A DNA stretch of 64,000 nucleotides, taken from the NCBI GenBank assembly GCA_963932145.1, contig CAWVQA010000118.1:124001-188000 (forward strand). The letters run 5' to 3'. Positions within the stretch are counted from its first letter, which is position 1. Each line of letters starts with the position of its first letter. Below the pieces are notes generated by a model that saw nothing but the letters and a program-made list of their open reading frames with translations, was not told the origin of the DNA and made no database searches. The position numbers and the translations under genes are program-made. Below, one piece after another: positions 62,501-64,000 of the stretch. Source of the DNA: Acanthosepion lycidas (Eukaryota; Mollusca; Cephalopoda; Sepiida; Sepiidae).

Positions 62501-64000
62501 TTTGATTGATTTCATATCGATTTTCAATAATTTCATTGTTTTTCTAATGTTTTCAAACAGTTATTCATATTTACAAACTAACGTTAAAAAGTAGTCAAAA
62601 CAGCTAGATTTTGCATGTAAATCGCTATGTAATTAAAAGTTGTGTAAAACATAAAATCTTAAATATAACTTTGTCAAAACTTCTGAAACTAGTTAAAATC
62701 AATAAGTTTTGATTGATTTCATATCGATTTTCAATAATTTCTTTGTTTTTCTAATGTTTTCAAACAGTTATTGATATTTACAAACTAGCGTTGAAAAAGT
62801 AGTGAAAAAAGCTAGATTTTGCATGTAAATCGCTATGTAATTAAAAGTTGTGTAATACATAAAATCTTAAATAAAACTTTGTCAAAACTTCTGAAACTAG
62901 ATAAAATCAATAAGTTTTGATTGATTTCATATCGATTTTCAATAATTTCATTGTTTTTCTAATGTTTTCAAACAGTTATTGATATTTACAAACTAGCGTT
63001 GAAAAAGTAGTGAAAAAAGCTAGATTTTGCATATAAATCGCTATGTAATTAAAAGTTGTGTAAAACATAAAATCTTAAATATAACTTTGTCAAAACTTCT
63101 GAAACTAGTTAAAATCAATAAGTTTTGATTGATTTCATATCGATTTTCAATAATTTCATTGTTTTTCTAATGTTTTCAAACAGTTATATATATTTACAAA
63201 CTAGCGTTGAAAAAGTAGTGAAAAAAGCTAGATTTTGCATGTAAATCGCTATGTAATTAAAAGTTGTGTAAAACATAAAATCTTAAATATAACTTTGTCA
63301 AAACTTCTGAAACTAGTTAAAATCAATAAGTTTTGATTGATTTCATATCGATTTTCAATAATTTCATTGTTTTTCTAATGTTTTCAAACAGTTATTGATA
63401 TTTACAAACTAGCGTTGAAAAAGTAGTGAAAAAAGCTAGATTTTGCATGTAAATCGCTATGTAATTAAAAGTTGTGTAAAACATAAAATCTTAAATATAA
63501 CTTTGTCAAAACTACTGAAACTAGTTAAAATCAATAAGTTTTGATTGATTTCATATCGATTTTCAATAATTTCATTGTTTTTCTAATGTTTTCAAACAGT
63601 TATTGATATTTACAAACTAGCGTTGAAAAAGTAGTGAAAAAAGCTAGATTTTGCATGTAAATCGCTATGTAATTAAAAGTTGTGTAAAACATAAAATCTT
63701 AAATAAAACTTTGTCAAAACATCTGAAACTAGTTAAAATCAATAAGTTTTGATTGATTTCATATAGATTTTCAATAATTTCATTGTTTTTCTAATGTTTT
63801 CAAACAGTTATTGATATTTACAAACTAGCGTTAAAAAGTAGTCAAAACAGCTAGATTTTGCATGTAAATCGCTATGTAATTAAAAGTTGTGTAAAACATA
63901 AAATCTTAAATATAACTTTGTCAAAACTTCTGAAACTAGTTAAAATCAATAAGTTTTGATTGATTTCATATCGATTTTCAATAATTTCATTATTTTTCTA
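59592..64000. repeat. Less homogenised segment, simple A B B B order
   Basis: From 59592 on, only A and B cores are seen. A monomers start at 60216, 61047, 62502 and 63749, the rest are B, and the final unit is cut by the window edge at 64000. Private substitutions are frequent: 'ttttcttg' near 59830, 'gtatttaaaag' near 60138, 'gcaagtcgc' near 60331, 'ttcttatcg' near 60643, 'acaatctag' near 60704, 'tatgttttg' near 61042, 'gagaaaag' near 61350, 'tatagatt' near 61894, 'ttatttata' near 62356, 'ctaacgtt' near 62580, 'aatacat' near 62855, 'catataaat' near 63032 and 'ttatatata' near 63186. Central HORs have almost none. Array margins are known to be less homogenised, so an edge may lie to the right. 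Confidence 0.85.

Larger units (their letters stand above)
1..64000. repeat. Satellite DNA array, 207/208-bp monomer, 308 complete copies plus 45 bp
   Basis: The window reads as one tandem array from the first to the last base. Walking the 'ttgattgatttc' landmark gives starts at 1, 208, 416, 624, 832, 1040, 1248, 1455 and so on to 63956, with steps of 207 or 208 except for a few indel monomers. Summing the blocks gives 308 complete monomers in 63,955 bp. All units face the same way and no foreign sequence interrupts them. GC is about 23%. Most copies differ from one another at only a few fixed sites, which is the pattern of strong homogenisation. Arrays of this length with nested higher-order repeats are known from eukaryotic centromeres and pericentromeric heterochromatin. 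A centromeric role here is inference, because the sequence alone cannot show kinetochore protein binding. No stretch of the window holds a gene that I can support. Confidence 0.99.

Noticed and set aside
1-64000. CRISPR-like regular repetition
   Set aside because: The whole 207/208-bp period is repeated with no unique spacers, and the unit is far longer than a CRISPR repeat.
1-64000. Protein-coding genes or a long repetitive ORF
   Set aside because: Stops occur in all six frames of the consensus, and 207- and 208-bp units shift the frame relative to each other, so no frame continues over monomers.
1-64000. Transposable element or LTR copies in tandem
   Set aside because: No open frame, target-site duplication, terminal repeats or insertion into the array was seen; the unit joins head to tail directly.
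1-64000. CENP-B box
   Set aside because: I looked for the TTCG...CGGG pattern and found no such GC-rich core. 'ttcatatcgattttca' shares only TTC and CG.
1-64000. rRNA, tRNA or 5S-like tandem gene units
   Set aside because: At 23% GC, with no cloverleaf, no A/B box pair that I could support and no conserved rRNA segment, the unit does not resemble a tandem RNA gene.
1-64000. Assembly artefact that made the array by looping
   Set aside because: Unit order is non-periodic over the window, private mutations differ between copies and HOR lengths vary, so simple looping does not explain it. Local copy-number errors in the near-identical units at 24-44 kb cannot be excluded.
1-64000. Inverted segments within the array
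   Set aside because: I saw every monomer in the same orientation and found no junction with reverse-complement units.
1-64000. Naming the species or a known satellite family
   Set aside because: I do not recognise the monomer, and composition alone is not enough to assign a taxon.

Overview
The whole window is one uninterrupted, head-to-tail satellite DNA array. It holds 308 complete monomers of about 207.6 bp plus 45 bp of a 309th, all in the same orientation. I found no gene, RNA gene, transposon or unique spacer anywhere in it. The monomer is AT-rich: the first copy (1-207) has 24 G and 24 C, so about 23% GC. Stop codons occur in all six frames of the consensus, and no frame stays open beyond about 45-50 codons. 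This points to a eukaryotic genome, and to centromeric or pericentromeric heterochromatin read through by a long-read assembly. The species cannot be told from the sequence. CpG is not depleted (3 per monomer, about as expected from composition), which fits an animal with little germline CpG methylation, such as many insects, better than a vertebrate or most plants; that is inference only.

Monomer phase used here: each unit begins at the TTG of 'ttgattgatttc' (position 1). Monomers fall into a few types, set by a variable core at monomer positions about 82-103. A = 'ttaaaaagtagtcaaaacag' (207 bp). B = 'tgaaaaagtagtgaaaaaag' (208 bp). C = B ending 'aaaaaggc'. D = B beginning 'tag' instead of 'ttg'; D' = D with 'gtagag'. 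E = A with 'aaaaaatagtc'. F = 'gtgaaaaagactag' plus upstream 'ttttaattg'. G = A with 'gtaggc'. H = 'taaaaaagtagttaaaaagg'. J = B with 'gtactg' and 'gccatg'. K = 'tgaaaaaatagttaaaaagg'. A second linked variable site near positions 163-181 gives tails t1 (tataac...cttctg), t2 (taaaac...cttctg), t3 (caaaac...catctg) and t4 (taaaac...catctg).

Layout. 1-5191: first copy of a long block (A B B D' D D E B C A B A B A F C G B H B A B B D E). 5192-7879: irregular monomers with private mutations, an 11-bp deletion and an 11-A run. 7880-13071: a 10-mer, a 5-mer and a 10-mer related by tandem duplication. 13072-17225: mixed, with a 5-monomer motif recurring 13 monomers apart. 17226-22416: second copy of the first block, with three extra monomers. 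22417-24494: linker segment. 24495-44219: successive copies of a higher-order repeat (HOR) marked by the F monomer, spaced 21, 24, 11 and 9 monomers, with internal 5-mer and 7-mer duplications. 44428-47545: three copies of a J-headed unit of 5, 6 and 4 monomers. 47546-52736: mixed. 52737-59591: a 17-monomer HOR and a rearranged second copy. 59592-64000: simpler order (mostly A B B B) with many private substitutions, as expected nearer an array edge.

Nothing here encodes a protein system. The interest is structural: a nested, recently rearranged HOR satellite whose monomer carries T-tracts at about 10-bp spacing and a short inverted repeat enclosing its most variable segment.
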